A stretch of 64,000 nucleotides of DNA from Lacisediminimonas profundi (GCF_008831265.1 NZ_VTTH01000002.1:62001-126000), one strand, 5' to 3'; numbered from the stretch's first letter, positions 17,710 through 29,693 are shown. Notes: generated by a model from the sequence alone, not told the origin. Program-made: numbers and translations.

Positions 17710-18080
17710 TGAACTGGCTCGCCGTCGGCCTGGGCGCAAGCATAGGCGCATGGTGCCGCTGGCACCTGGCCCTGCGGCTGAACACGGTGTTGACGGCCGT
17801 TCCCCTCGGCACCCTCGCAGCCAACCTGATCGGCGGCTATCTTGTCGGTCTGGCCGTGGCCTTGTTCCAGGCCTATCCGGGTTTGCCCGAAGTATGGCGG
17901 CTGTTCCTGATCACCGGATTGCTCGGCGGACTCACCACCTTTTCAACGTTCTCGGCAGAAGCGATGCTGATGCTGCAGCGCGGACAGTACCTGTGGATGC
18001 TGGGGCATTCGACGCTGCATCTGGTCGGGTCGATCCTGTGCTGCATCGGGGGGTATGCGACGTTCAGGGCATTGAGTTGA
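17709..18080 (+). CDS. crcB: Fluoride ion exporter CrcB/Fluc
   Basis: A 123-residue, four-helix membrane protein of the Fluc family, which forms dual-topology dimeric fluoride channels. Typical motifs are GASIGAWCRWHL, PLGTLAANLIGGYLVGL and ITGLLGGLTTFSTFSAEA (the fluoride-track region). The start is the ATG at 17709, overlapping the moaE stop; a Met six codons earlier is less likely. No fluoride riboswitch is visible immediately upstream, which fits its position as the last gene of the molybdopterin operon. Confidence 0.93.
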   Translation: MNWLAVGLGASIGAWCRWHLALRLNTVLTAVPLGTLAANLIGGYLVGLAVALFQAYPGLPEVWRLFLITGLLGGLTTFSTFSAEAMLMLQRGQYLWMLGHSTLHLVGSILCCIGGYATFRALS

Positions 18081-18205
18081 GTCCTTTTGGTTGGTCCTGA
18101 TCATTGCGCGCATCTGGGCTTGGAGCGCCGAAGCAGGCCGGCGTCGTGGCTGCTTATCCGCAGCAAGAGCGACAAGAGCCGATCGACCCTATGGCTCCCT
18201 CCCTT

Positions 18206-18745
18206 TCAATTCAACACAACCGGCGCCATCTGCGCGCCGCTCATCCCCGGCATCGCCAGCTCGAGCTCCCACTGCGCCGTCTTCACACCGTCCTGCAATA
18301 GCTTGCAAAATCCATGCAACACCCGGTCCGAAAAGGCGATTTCGAAACGCTTGCCGGCAGTGTCGATGAATTCGATGCGGACCGGCTGGTTTGCCTTCAG
18401 GTGAAAGTTGGCCGTAGTGACCAGCAAGGGCTCGGCACCGAGTGGATATTCCTGTGCGGTATCTTCGAACTTGGCGGCAAAACCGCCACGCCGGACGTTG
18501 TCATTGATCGAGGCTTCATGTGCCATGCCCACGATTTCGCGCTTGGCGTGCTGTGCCTGCGGCTGCTCCAGCGTTACCTTGGTTTCCAGCGCCCGCAGTA
18601 TGCCCGGCCACAGGCGGATCAGTATGCGGCGCGTAATCCATGCCCGGACTTCATGCAGGGCCTTCTGTTCAGTACGGAAGGTCGCGCGCAAAAGCAGGCG
18701 GTCCTGTTCCTGGTTATAGGCGACTTGAAGCTGGTGCAGTTCCAT
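18206..18745 (-). CDS. Conserved hypothetical protein, 179 residues
   Basis: I do not recognise a named domain. The protein is soluble, with a start MELHQLQVAYNQEQDRLLLRATFRT, a helical RAWITRRILIRLWPGILRALETKVTLEQPQ segment and later beta-rich parts (LLVTTANFHLKANQPVRIEFIDTAGKRFEIAFSD). It has no signal peptide or membrane segment. Codon use and GC fit the neighbours, so it is a real gene, probably conserved in related Burkholderiales. It is transcribed away from clpB, and a perfect inverted repeat sits four bases upstream of its ATG, overlapping where its ribosome binding site should be. Similarity to sigma32-controlled genes cannot be judged here. Confidence 0.75.
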   Translation of the reverse strand: MELHQLQVAYNQEQDRLLLRATFRTEQKALHEVRAWITRRILIRLWPGILRALETKVTLEQPQAQHAKREIVGMAHEASINDNVRRGGFAAKFEDTAQEYPLGAEPLLVTTANFHLKANQPVRIEFIDTAGKRFEIAFSDRVLHGFCKLLQDGVKTAQWELELAMPGMSGAQMAPVVLN

Positions 18746-18749
18746 GAGC

Positions 18750-18767
18750 TGTCCCGCCAGCGGGACA
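18750..18767. promoter_or_regulatory. Perfect inverted repeat at the 5' end of the unknown gene, upstream of clpB
   Basis: TGTCCCGCCAGCGGGACA has 8-bp arms around a 2-base centre. It lies four bases before the minus-strand ATG at 18745 and nine bases upstream of the proposed clpB -35. As DNA it could be an operator; as RNA it would form a hairpin over the ribosome binding region of the unknown gene. Confidence 0.5.
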
Positions 18768-18775
18768 AATCCTTT

Positions 18776-18803
18776 CTTGAAATTCCGTCATGCATCCCTA
18801 GAT
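18776..18803 (+). promoter_or_regulatory. Probable sigma32 (RpoH) heat-shock promoter of clpB
   Basis: CTTGAAA at 18776-18782 matches the sigma32 -35 exactly. After a 13-base spacer, CCCTAGAT (18796-18803) fits the CCCCATNT -10 at most positions. A small inverted repeat TGCATC-CCTA-GATGCA (18791-18806) overlaps the -10. The clpB ATG follows 33 bases after the -10. Confidence 0.7.
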
Positions 18804-18836
18804 GCATGAGAGATGAATCCTTTTGGGAGTGCAAGA

Positions 18837-21415
<2,579 letters not shown>

Positions 21416-21425
<10 letters not shown>

Positions 21426-21445
21426 GGTGCAATAAGGTGCAATAA
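21416..21445 (+). repeat. Three 10-bp tandem units across the clpB stop codon
   Basis: GGCGCAATAA, GGTGCAATAA and GGTGCAATAA follow one another. The first unit contains the true stop codon of clpB, and the later units repeat it. Confidence 0.85.
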
Positions 21446-21472
21446 GCCACAGGCTGTTTTGCAGCAGGGAAG

Positions 21473-21499
21473 GGGAGGCCAGCGGCCTCCCTTTCTTTT
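21473..21499 (+). terminator. Rho-independent terminator of clpB
   Basis: The stem GGGAGGCC-AGC-GGCCTCCC is followed by TTTCTTTT, 48 bases after the clpB stop. Confidence 0.8.
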
Positions 21500-21539
21500 C
21501 TGGAATACACTATGCGCTCAAATACAGCGCGGTGATTCC

Positions 21540-22787
21540 ATGTCTGCACCTTTGCCAATCAGCACCATCCGCCAGGATGCCAATGTCATCGGCCTGGTTG
21601 CCGCGGCCCATACCACCTCCCATTTTTTCCACCTGCTGCTGCCATCGCTGTTTCCCTGGCTGAAGGACGCATTCAACGCGTCCTATGTCGAGCTGGGGCT
21701 GCTGGTGACGATATTCTTCATCGTGTCGAGCGCAGTCCAGTTCTTTGCTGGCTTCGTGGTCGACCGGCTCGGTCCCCGGGACGTGCTTTACTTCGGCCTG
21801 ACCTGCCTTGGTCTGTCGGCACTGGTGCTGGCCAGCGCACACCACTATGCCGTGCTGGTTGCCGGCGCAGTGCTGGCCGGCGTCGGCAACGGCGTATTTC
21901 ATCCGGCCGACCTGACCCTGCTCAACAAGCGGGTGTCGCCGCAACGGCTTGGGCACGCATTTTCGATGCACAGCGTGTCCGGCACCCTGGGCTGGGCGCT
22001 GGCGCCGGCATTGCTGGTGCCGATCGCCGCTGCCACCGACTGGCGTATTGCTCTGGCCTGTGCCGGCGCTGTGCCGCTGGCCGTGCTTGCGCTGTTGCTG
22101 GTGTTTCGCGGCCAGTTGCATACCGAGGCCGCGCGCGATGCGCTGGCGCCGGCAAAGAAAGCCGGCACGCCTGCTGTGCAAGCAGGCTCCAGCCTTGGTT
22201 TCATGCGCGAGCGGGGCGTGTGGCTGTGCTTCGGCTTCTTTTTCGTGATCGCCGTTGCGCTGTCCGGCGTCAAGAGCTTTTCGATACCCGCGCTGGGCGA
22301 GCTGTTCGGCATGTCGCTGACAGCGGCCACCACTGCGTTTGCGGCCTACATGCTGGCGTCCGCTACCGGAACCGTGCTGGGCGGTTTCGTCGCATCGGGA
22401 ACGGCAAGGCATGACCGGACCATCGCGCTGGCGCTAGGCGCATCGGGCGCCATGTCGCTGGTGATCGCAGGCGGAATTGCCGCGCCGTGGCTGGTGCCGC
22501 TGTTGATGGCGGCGGTCGGCTTCGGCGCCGGCCTGAGCGCGCCCTCACGCGACCTGCTGATACGCGGCGCGGCGCCGAAAAATGCAACCGGGCGCGTCTA
22601 CGGCGTCGTGTACTCCGGACTGGATGTCGGCTTTTCCCTCGGGCCGCTGGCCTTTGGCCTGTTGATGGATGCCGGCAGCCCTGCGGGCGTGTTTGTCGTG
22701 ATCGGACTGTTCCAGATGGCGGCGGTGCTGACCGCGCTTGGGGTCGGCGGCCATAGCGGGGCCGCCGCGCACAGGGCAAGCGCATAA
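21540..22787 (+). CDS. MFS transporter, fosmidomycin-resistance (Fsr)-like
   Basis: A 415-residue major facilitator protein with twelve hydrophobic segments. The N-terminal half resembles Fsr-type exporters: AHTTSHFFHLLLPSLFPWLKDAF, then FFAGFVVDRLGPRDVLYFG (the loop 2-3 motif) and GVGNGVFHPADLTLLNKRVSPQRLGHAFS. The substrate cannot be read from the sequence. ATG at 21540 is chosen because the open frame before it is not hydrophobic and falls within the clpB terminator region. It stands between clpB and the convergent EamA gene. Confidence 0.85.
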   Translation: MSAPLPISTIRQDANVIGLVAAAHTTSHFFHLLLPSLFPWLKDAFNASYVELGLLVTIFFIVSSAVQFFAGFVVDRLGPRDVLYFGLTCLGLSALVLASAHHYAVLVAGAVLAGVGNGVFHPADLTLLNKRVSPQRLGHAFSMHSVSGTLGWALAPALLVPIAAATDWRIALACAGAVPLAVLALLLVFRGQLHTEAARDALAPAKKAGTPAVQAGSSLGFMRERGVWLCFGFFFVIAVALSGVKSFSIPALGELFGMSLTAATTAFAAYMLASATGTVLGGFVASGTARHDRTIALALGASGAMSLVIAGGIAAPWLVPLLMAAVGFGAGLSAPSRDLLIRGAAPKNATGRVYGVVYSGLDVGFSLGPLAFGLLMDAGSPAGVFVVIGLFQMAAVLTALGVGGHSGAAAHRASA

Positions 22788-22826
22788 GGGGATAAGCGGG
22801 TGAGGGGATAAGGGGGTGAGGGGATG
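22787..22826. repeat. 16-bp tandem repeat between convergent transporter genes
   Basis: The unit AGGGGATAAGCGGGTG occurs twice with one substitution, plus a third partial copy, in the G-rich gap between the MFS gene and the EamA gene. Confidence 0.75.
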
Positions 22827-22864
22827 GGCGGTCGGGTACCACCCATCGCGCATTCGGCTTCCGC

Positions 22865-23917
22865 CTAATGGCGATGTCGGTGATGCAGGTCGGGATAGTG
22901 CTGATGCTCATGCACCAGCGCGTCATGGTGATGACGGTGCGTGTGAGGCTCGCGGCCATCCCATTCAAACTCATGCGTGTGCTGGTGATGTTCGTCATGG
23001 ACATGCGGATGCGTGTGGTCCATCGCCTCGTGCCGGTGGCGGTGCGCATGCCGCTCCGTCAGGTGCAGCCACAGGCCTGCCGCCATCAGCGCGCCGGCGA
23101 TCCAGAACAGCAGTGGCGGCTGTTCACGGAACAGCAGCAACGAGAAGGCCGCGCCGACAAAAGGCGCGGTCGAAAAATAGGCACCGGTCCTGGCAGTGCC
23201 CAGTCCGCGCAGTGCGATCACGAACATCACCAGGCTGACGCCATAGCCTGCCAGTCCGATCCCCGCGATCAGCAGGATGGTTGGCGCAGCCGGCCATGAT
23301 GCGCCGGTCCATGCGGCAATTCCCACATTGACCAGGCCCGAGACCAGTCCCTTGATCGCCGCGATCTGCACCGCATCGTTGCCGGATATCTTGCGGGTCA
23401 GGTTATTGTCCAGCGCCCAGCACAGGCAGGCCGCGACAATCAACAGCGGCCCGCTGCGAACCTGCGCGCCGCCGGTAGCAGTGGGAGACCAGGCCAGCAG
23501 GCCGCCGGCCGCAACGATGAGCAGCATGCCGATCAGGATCCTGCGGTCGAATTGCTCCCGGAACACGAACCATGCGAGCACCGCGGTCAGTACGGCTTCC
23601 ATGTTGAGCAGCAGTGATGCGCTGGCGGCATCGGTCATTGCCAGGCCGTACATCAGCAGCACCGGGCCGGCGATCCCGCCGGACAGCACCGCCAGTCCCA
23701 GCCAGGGCAAGTCCGCGGCAGCGATGCTGGCAGTCGGTTCCCCCGTGCCGATCCAGCGTCGGGCGACCATCCAGCAGGTCAGCCCGACTCCGCTTCCCAG
23801 ATAGAGCAAGCCGGCCACCAGCACCGGCGATGTGTCGCCGAGTACCGACTTCGCCAGCGGCGCACTGGCGCCAAACAGCGCCGCAGCAATAAGGGCGTAC
23901 AGGACAGCGCTTGGCAT
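22865..23917 (-). CDS. EamA/DMT transporter with a long histidine-rich C-terminal tail
   Basis: A 350-residue protein. The first ~284 residues form ten hydrophobic segments with two EamA repeats, ending in LLFWIAGALMAAGLWL. The final 66 residues contain 25 histidines in HxH and HHxH patterns mixed with Asp/Glu, a typical metal-binding tail. EamA proteins are usually metabolite exporters. The tail suggests zinc, nickel or cobalt binding or sensing, but the substrate is unknown. The start at the ATG 23917 fits the first helix (AVLYALIAAALFGASAPLAK). It is convergent with the MFS gene. Confidence 0.85.
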   Translation of the reverse strand: MPSAVLYALIAAALFGASAPLAKSVLGDTSPVLVAGLLYLGSGVGLTCWMVARRWIGTGEPTASIAAADLPWLGLAVLSGGIAGPVLLMYGLAMTDAASASLLLNMEAVLTAVLAWFVFREQFDRRILIGMLLIVAAGGLLAWSPTATGGAQVRSGPLLIVAACLCWALDNNLTRKISGNDAVQIAAIKGLVSGLVNVGIAAWTGASWPAAPTILLIAGIGLAGYGVSLVMFVIALRGLGTARTGAYFSTAPFVGAAFSLLLFREQPPLLFWIAGALMAAGLWLHLTERHAHRHRHEAMDHTHPHVHDEHHQHTHEFEWDGREPHTHRHHHDALVHEHQHYPDLHHRHRH

Positions 23918-24119
23918 TTGCTCAGGAAGGCTCCCTTGAACGAGAACACCAGCATGCCTGAATCCGGCGCCAATTTCACGTCACGAAGTCGGCATTCCGT
24001 AATGCGGGATGGTCGTGTGCGCAGCGTCATCACGCATTCCCGAATCGAGAGAAATCATTCCGTAATAAGAAATGCGAATGTTAAGCCATTGAATATTAAT
24101 GAAAAAAAATCTGTCATAT

Positions 24120-24133
24120 GTCTTATATAAGAC
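24120..24133. promoter_or_regulatory. Perfect 14-bp palindrome upstream of aceA
   Basis: GTCTTATATAAGAC reads the same on both strands and sits about 110 bp before the aceA start in AT-rich sequence. It is an operator candidate and includes a TATAAG that could double as a -10 element. Confidence 0.45.
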
Positions 24134-24137
24134 TGTG

Positions 24138-24148
24138 TTGCTTTGCAA
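24138..24148. promoter_or_regulatory. TTGC-N3-GCAA inverted repeat upstream of aceA
   Basis: TTGCTTTGCAA lies five bases after the 14-bp palindrome. TTGC/GCAA-type sites are bound by glyoxylate and short-chain fatty acid regulators of the RamB/ScfR kind in other bacteria; assignment here is only by resemblance. Confidence 0.35.
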
Positions 24149-24191
24149 TAGGGCGGGCTACCATGTTTTCAACAACACGAGTTCCTGAACC

Positions 24192-24223
24192 CTTCAACAC
24201 TTCAACACTTCATCACTTCATCA
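24192..24223 (+). repeat. Four octamer repeats in the aceA leader
   Basis: CTTCAACA occurs twice and CTTCATCA twice, end to end, just upstream of the aceA ribosome binding site (GAGGAGAAACAGC before the ATG). Confidence 0.8.
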
Positions 24224-24242
24224 CTACTTGAGGAGAAACAGC

Positions 24243-25559
<1,317 letters not shown>

Positions 25560-25617
25560 TCCTCGCCAGGCGTGGAGGAGACACCGCCAGAAAGTTAAAA
25601 AAGGCGACAGAGGGGAG

Positions 25618-25648
25618 GGCCGCACTCGAAAGGGTGCGGCCCTTTTCA
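25618..25648 (+). terminator. Rho-independent terminator of aceA
   Basis: The perfect 9-bp stem GGGCCGCAC / GTGCGGCCC with an 8-base loop is followed by TTTTC. Confidence 0.85.
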
Positions 25649-25812
25649 TTTCGGCATCGGAATGCGGCGATTTTCAAGCCAGCCGACCACTGGCTGCCGG
25701 GCGCTTGTTACAATCGTGCCCTGTCGCGTTCGCACACCGCCGAACTTGTCGGCGAATTGTCCGCGCTCACCGCGACAGCCGGCGTCACCACTACGCCTAT
25801 CCAAGGAAAACG

Positions 25813-26739
25813 ATGTTCAGCTACCGCCACGCCTTTCACGCCGGGAATCATGCAGATGTGCTCAAGCACCTGGTTCTCACCCAGTTGATCGATTACATGG
25901 TGCAGAAGGAAGGCGCCGTCATGTTCGTCGACACCCATGCCGGCGGCGGCATTTATGCGCTCGACAGCACCCAGGCCACCCGCAACGCGGAGTACAAGAC
26001 CGGCATCACCCGGATCTGGGACAAGAAGGAGAAAGAACTGCCTGCTGCCGTCGGGCGCTACCTCGAGGTGATCCGCAGTTTCAACAGCGACGGCCAGTTG
26101 CGCGCTTATCCCGGCTCTCCTTTCATCGCGGAAAAACTGCTGCGTCCGCAGGATCGCTTGCGCTTGTTCGAACTGCATCACAACGAGAGCAAGATCCTGA
26201 CCGAAAACCTGCGCAAGCTGGAGGCGCAGTCGACGTCCAGCGGCCGCGGCAAGCGGGTGATGGTGGAAAGGGATGACGGTTTCGCCGCCCTCAAGGCATT
26301 GCTGCCGCCGCCATCGCGGCGCGGGCTGGTCCTGATCGACCCGCCCTACGAGGACAAGAACGATTACCGGCGCGTGAAGGATGTGCTGGAGGATGCGATT
26401 GCCCGCTTCCCGACCGGCACCTATGCCGTCTGGTACCCGATCCTGCGCCGCATGGAATCGCGCCAGCTGCCGGAACGCCTGAAGCGCCTGCCGGGCAAGG
26501 ACTGGCTGCATGTCACGCTGTCGATCAGCGAGCCATCCCCGGACGGCTTTGGCCTGACCGGCAGCGGCATGTTCGTCGTCAATCCGCCGTGGACGCTTGA
26601 AACGCAATTGCGCGAACTGATGCCGTCCCTGACGACCATGCTGACGGCCGGACCCGGCGCCAGCTTCGTGGTCGAGTCCGGCGCGCCGGTCACCGGTGTC
26701 GGCGCTCGGCGCGGTCGAAGCTTGCCAAGCCAGGAATGA
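25813..26739 (+). CDS. rlmJ: 23S rRNA (adenine(2030)-N6)-methyltransferase
   Basis: The 308-residue methyltransferase has the RlmJ N terminus MFSYRHAFHAGNHADVLKHLVL, an FVDTHAGGGIYAL cofactor motif and the catalytic LIDPPYEDKNDYRRV (DPPY) motif. It methylates A2030 of 23S rRNA. It is some 28 residues longer than the E. coli enzyme, the extra being a Gly/Arg-containing C-terminal tail. ATG at 25813 is chosen because the open frame upstream overlaps aceA. Its stop overlaps the greB start (ATGA), so the two are coupled. Confidence 0.94.
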   Translation: MFSYRHAFHAGNHADVLKHLVLTQLIDYMVQKEGAVMFVDTHAGGGIYALDSTQATRNAEYKTGITRIWDKKEKELPAAVGRYLEVIRSFNSDGQLRAYPGSPFIAEKLLRPQDRLRLFELHHNESKILTENLRKLEAQSTSSGRGKRVMVERDDGFAALKALLPPPSRRGLVLIDPPYEDKNDYRRVKDVLEDAIARFPTGTYAVWYPILRRMESRQLPERLKRLPGKDWLHVTLSISEPSPDGFGLTGSGMFVVNPPWTLETQLRELMPSLTTMLTAGPGASFVVESGAPVTGVGARRGRSLPSQE

Positions 26740-27290
26740 ACAAGGCATTCGTCAAGGAAAGCGACGAGGATGATGACGACGGCGATGTCCTGCCCCAGAT
26801 TCCGGCCGGTACTCGCAACTACATCACCCCGGCCGGGTATCAGCGGATACGGGAAGAGCTGCTTCAGCTGATCGATGTCGACCGGCCCGAGGTGGTAAGG
26901 ATCGTCCACTGGGCGGCCTCCAATGGCGACCGCTCCGAAAATGGCGACTACATCTACGGCAAACGCCGCTTGCGCGAGATTGACCGCCGGATACGTTTCC
27001 TGACCAAGCGCATGGACCTGGCCGAGATTGTCGATCCCAGCGCCCATCATGGCGGCGACCAGGTCTACTTCGGCGCCACCGTTACCTATGCGACCCGGAA
27101 TGGCGAAGAACATACCGTCACCATCGTCGGCATCGACGAGATCGACCCATTGAATGGCAAGATCAGCTGGATTTCGCCGGTTGCCCGGGCGCTCACGAAA
27201 GCGCGGGAAGGTGATGTGGTGACGCTGCAGACGCCGGCTGGCGTGGATGATCTGGAGATACTGTCGGTGAGTTATCCGGCGCCGGTGTGA
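26736..27290 (+). CDS. greB: Transcription elongation factor GreB
   Basis: A 184-residue GreA/GreB protein with the coiled-coil N-terminal domain beginning NYITPAGYQRIREELLQL and containing SENGDYIYGKRRLREIDRRIRFLTKR, whose acidic residues at the tip stimulate RNA cleavage by backtracked polymerase. The C-terminal FKBP-like domain follows (VYFGATVTYAT, then ISPVARALTKAREGDVV). An acidic N-terminal extension (KESDEDDDDGDV) precedes the family core. It is coupled to rlmJ and convergent with spoT. Confidence 0.94.
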   Translation: MNKAFVKESDEDDDDGDVLPQIPAGTRNYITPAGYQRIREELLQLIDVDRPEVVRIVHWAASNGDRSENGDYIYGKRRLREIDRRIRFLTKRMDLAEIVDPSAHHGGDQVYFGATVTYATRNGEEHTVTIVGIDEIDPLNGKISWISPVARALTKAREGDVVTLQTPAGVDDLEILSVSYPAPV

Positions 27291-27350
27291 GGCGGGGCGA
27301 CGGAAACTGATTCCTGGCGTAGCGCGACGCACGCAAAGAACGCTACCTCC

Positions 27351-27370
27351 CCTTGAAAGGGAGGGAGCAT
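27351..27370 (-). repeat. Dispersed 20-bp motif, copy in the greB-spoT gap
   Basis: Read on the minus strand this is ATGCTCCCTCCCTTTCAAGG, identical to 60551-60570 and closely similar to 18193-18209. It lies between convergent genes. Confidence 0.7.
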
Positions 27371-27434
27371 TCGTGGCGTGCGCCGGTCTTCGCGAAGAAT
27401 CAGAATGTGAGGAACCGACGCTGGTGATCCGCCC

Positions 27435-29693
27435 CTACGCCCGCTCGCGAACAATACGAGCCACCGACGGAATCTGGCGGACGTTGCGCATCAGGCGCGC
27501 CAGGTGGACGCGGTCTTCCACTTGCACTGTGAAGCGCAGTTGGGTCATCTTCTGGTCGCGGTCTTCGTCCATGCCGACGAAGATGATGTTGGCGTCGGCT
27601 TCGCCGATTTCAGCGGCAACCCGCGCCAGCACGCCTTTCACGTTCTGCACCAGCACCTTGATGCGGCAGTCGAAGCGGCGGTGAAGGTCGGTTGACCACT
27701 TGACGTCAGTCCATTGCTCAGGCTCCTTGGAGCGCTGGCGCTTGGCGATGTCACAGTCCGACGCATGAACGGTCAGGCCCTGGTCGCGGCGCAGGTGGCC
27801 GATCATCTTGTCCCCTGGAATCGGCAGGCAGCAGGGCGCGAGCTGGACTGCGATTCCTTCGGTGCCGTTGATGACGACGGGTTCGAGACGCTGCGCCAGC
27901 GGCCGGCCGTCTGAACCGCCTTCGGCAACCGCGGAAAGATCATGCTCCGACAGTCCGAAGATATGGCGGGCCACCAGGGCCGCCATGCGCTTGCCCACGC
28001 CGATGTCGGCATACAGCTCATCCAGCGATTTGGCGCTGGACTCGTTGAGCAGGCGGTCGGCCAGCGCATCCGGTATCGACGGATTGAGATTGAGCGCGCT
28101 CAGCGCCTGCGCCAGCAGCTCCTGGCCCAGTGCTATCGACTCGGGCAGGTTGATGGTGCGCAGGTGGTGGCGGATCGCGGAACGCGCCTTGCCGGTACGC
28201 ACGAACGCCAGCCAGGTCGGGCTGGGGCGCGAGGTCGGCGAGGTCACGATCTCGACAATGTCGCCGTTGCGCAGTTCGGTACGCAGCGGCGCGTGTTCGT
28301 GATTGATCTTCGACGCGATCGCACAGTCGCCAATCGCGGTGTGGATGGTGTATGCGAAGTCGAGCGCCGTTGCGCCGCGCGGCAGGGCGATGATGGTGGA
28401 CTTGGGAGTGAACACATAGACCGAGTCCGGGAACAGGTCGACTTTCACATGTTCCAGGAATTCGGCAGAGTCGCCGGTCTGCTTTTGAATGTCGAGCAGG
28501 GACTGCAGCCAGGCGTGCGTGCGCTGCTGCAGGTCGCCGACGTTGCCTTGTTCGTTCTTGTACAGCCAGTGCGCCGCAACGCCGGACTCGGCGACGCGGT
28601 GCATCTCCTGCGTGCGGATCTGGAATTCCACCGGCGTGCCATACGGACCGATCAGCGTGGTGTGCAGCGACTGGTAGCCGTTGAGCTTCGGAATCGCGAT
28701 GTAGTCCTTGAACTTGCCCGGCATCGGCTTGAACAAGGAATGCAGGGTGCCGAGGGCGACATAGCAGTTGGCAAAGCTGTCGACCACGATCCGGAAGCCA
28801 TACACGTCGAGCACCTGCGAGAACGACAGGTGCTTGCTGCGCATCTTGCGGTAGATGCCGAACAGGGTTTTTTCCCGGCCGTAGACCTGGGCCGGTATGC
28901 CTGCGGCGTCCAGCGTGTTCTTTACCGATTCCAGGATCTTGGTCACCACCTCGCGGCGGTTGCCGCGCGCGGACTTGACCGCCTTGCCGAGGGTGCGGTA
29001 GCGCACCGGATACAGGTGCGCGAATGCAAGGTCCTGCAGTTCGCGGTACAGGGTATTGAGGCCGAGCCGGTGCGCGATCGGCACATAGACGTCCATCGTC
29101 TCGCGCGCGATACGACGCTTCTTCTCGCTGGACATGAAGTTCAGCGTGCGCATGTTGTGCAGCCGGTCGGCCAGCTTGATCAGGATCACGCGCACATCGC
29201 GCGCCATGGCCAGCAGCATCTTGCGGAAGTTCTCCGCCTGCATCTCTATCTGGCTCTGGAACTCGAGCTTGTCGAGCTTGGAAAGGCCGTCGACCAGGCT
29301 GGCGACCGGCGCGCCGAAGCGCTCGATCAGCTCATCCTTTCGCACGTCCTGGTCTTCCATCACGTCGTGCAGCAGCGCTGCCATGATGGCTTGCACATCG
29401 AGCTTCCAGTCGGCGCATATTTCGGCGACAGCGATCGGATGCGAAATGTAGGGCTCGCCCGATTTGCGCATCTGTCCGAGATGCATCTCGTCGGAGAAGC
29501 GATAGGCTTCCTTTACCTTCTTCATGTCCGATGCGGACAGGTACTCGCTCAGCTTGGCGACTAGTGCGGTAACGGATGCGACGCCGGGGGCCGGCGCAGG
29601 TTCGGAAGGAGTGGGGTTGCTGGCGTGCCGATCAGACCCGCGCCGCCGTGCCGGGGGCGTTAACAGAGTGGGATCTGCAGGGGTCAGATTCAT
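27435..29693 (-). CDS. spoT: Bifunctional (p)ppGpp synthetase/hydrolase
   Basis: A 752-residue RelA/SpoT homologue. The N-terminal HD hydrolase domain is intact (YISHPIAVAEICADW, then LLHDVMEDQD), so it can degrade (p)ppGpp. The synthetase domain follows (YGREKTLFGIYRKM, VLDVYGFRIVVDS, YIAIPKLNGYQSLHTTLIG). TGS (VYVFTPKSTIIALPRGATALDFAYTIH), helical, zinc-finger-like and C-terminal ACT domains complete the protein. It is the last gene of yicC-gmk-rpoZ-spoT, the conserved proteobacterial arrangement. ATG at 29693 gives a 40-residue unstructured leader. Confidence 0.95.
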   Translation of the reverse strand: MNLTPADPTLLTPPARRRGSDRHASNPTPSEPAPAPGVASVTALVAKLSEYLSASDMKKVKEAYRFSDEMHLGQMRKSGEPYISHPIAVAEICADWKLDVQAIMAALLHDVMEDQDVRKDELIERFGAPVASLVDGLSKLDKLEFQSQIEMQAENFRKMLLAMARDVRVILIKLADRLHNMRTLNFMSSEKKRRIARETMDVYVPIAHRLGLNTLYRELQDLAFAHLYPVRYRTLGKAVKSARGNRREVVTKILESVKNTLDAAGIPAQVYGREKTLFGIYRKMRSKHLSFSQVLDVYGFRIVVDSFANCYVALGTLHSLFKPMPGKFKDYIAIPKLNGYQSLHTTLIGPYGTPVEFQIRTQEMHRVAESGVAAHWLYKNEQGNVGDLQQRTHAWLQSLLDIQKQTGDSAEFLEHVKVDLFPDSVYVFTPKSTIIALPRGATALDFAYTIHTAIGDCAIASKINHEHAPLRTELRNGDIVEIVTSPTSRPSPTWLAFVRTGKARSAIRHHLRTINLPESIALGQELLAQALSALNLNPSIPDALADRLLNESSAKSLDELYADIGVGKRMAALVARHIFGLSEHDLSAVAEGGSDGRPLAQRLEPVVINGTEGIAVQLAPCCLPIPGDKMIGHLRRDQGLTVHASDCDIAKRQRSKEPEQWTDVKWSTDLHRRFDCRIKVLVQNVKGVLARVAAEIGEADANIIFVGMDEDRDQKMTQLRFTVQVEDRVHLARLMRNVRQIPSVARIVRERA

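Larger units (their letters stand above)
23918..24242. promoter_or_regulatory. Intergenic control region upstream of aceA
   Basis: A 325-bp divergent space between the EamA gene and aceA. The first part is GC-rich; from about 24050 it becomes AT-rich. It holds a perfect 14-bp palindrome, a TTGC-TTT-GCAA inverted repeat and an octamer repeat directly before the aceA ribosome binding site. No small open frame with a credible start was seen. Confidence 0.6.

Noticed and set aside
17600-17710. Fluoride riboswitch before crcB
   Set aside because: crcB starts inside the moaE stop codon, leaving no room for a leader, and no riboswitch-like fold was seen in moaE.
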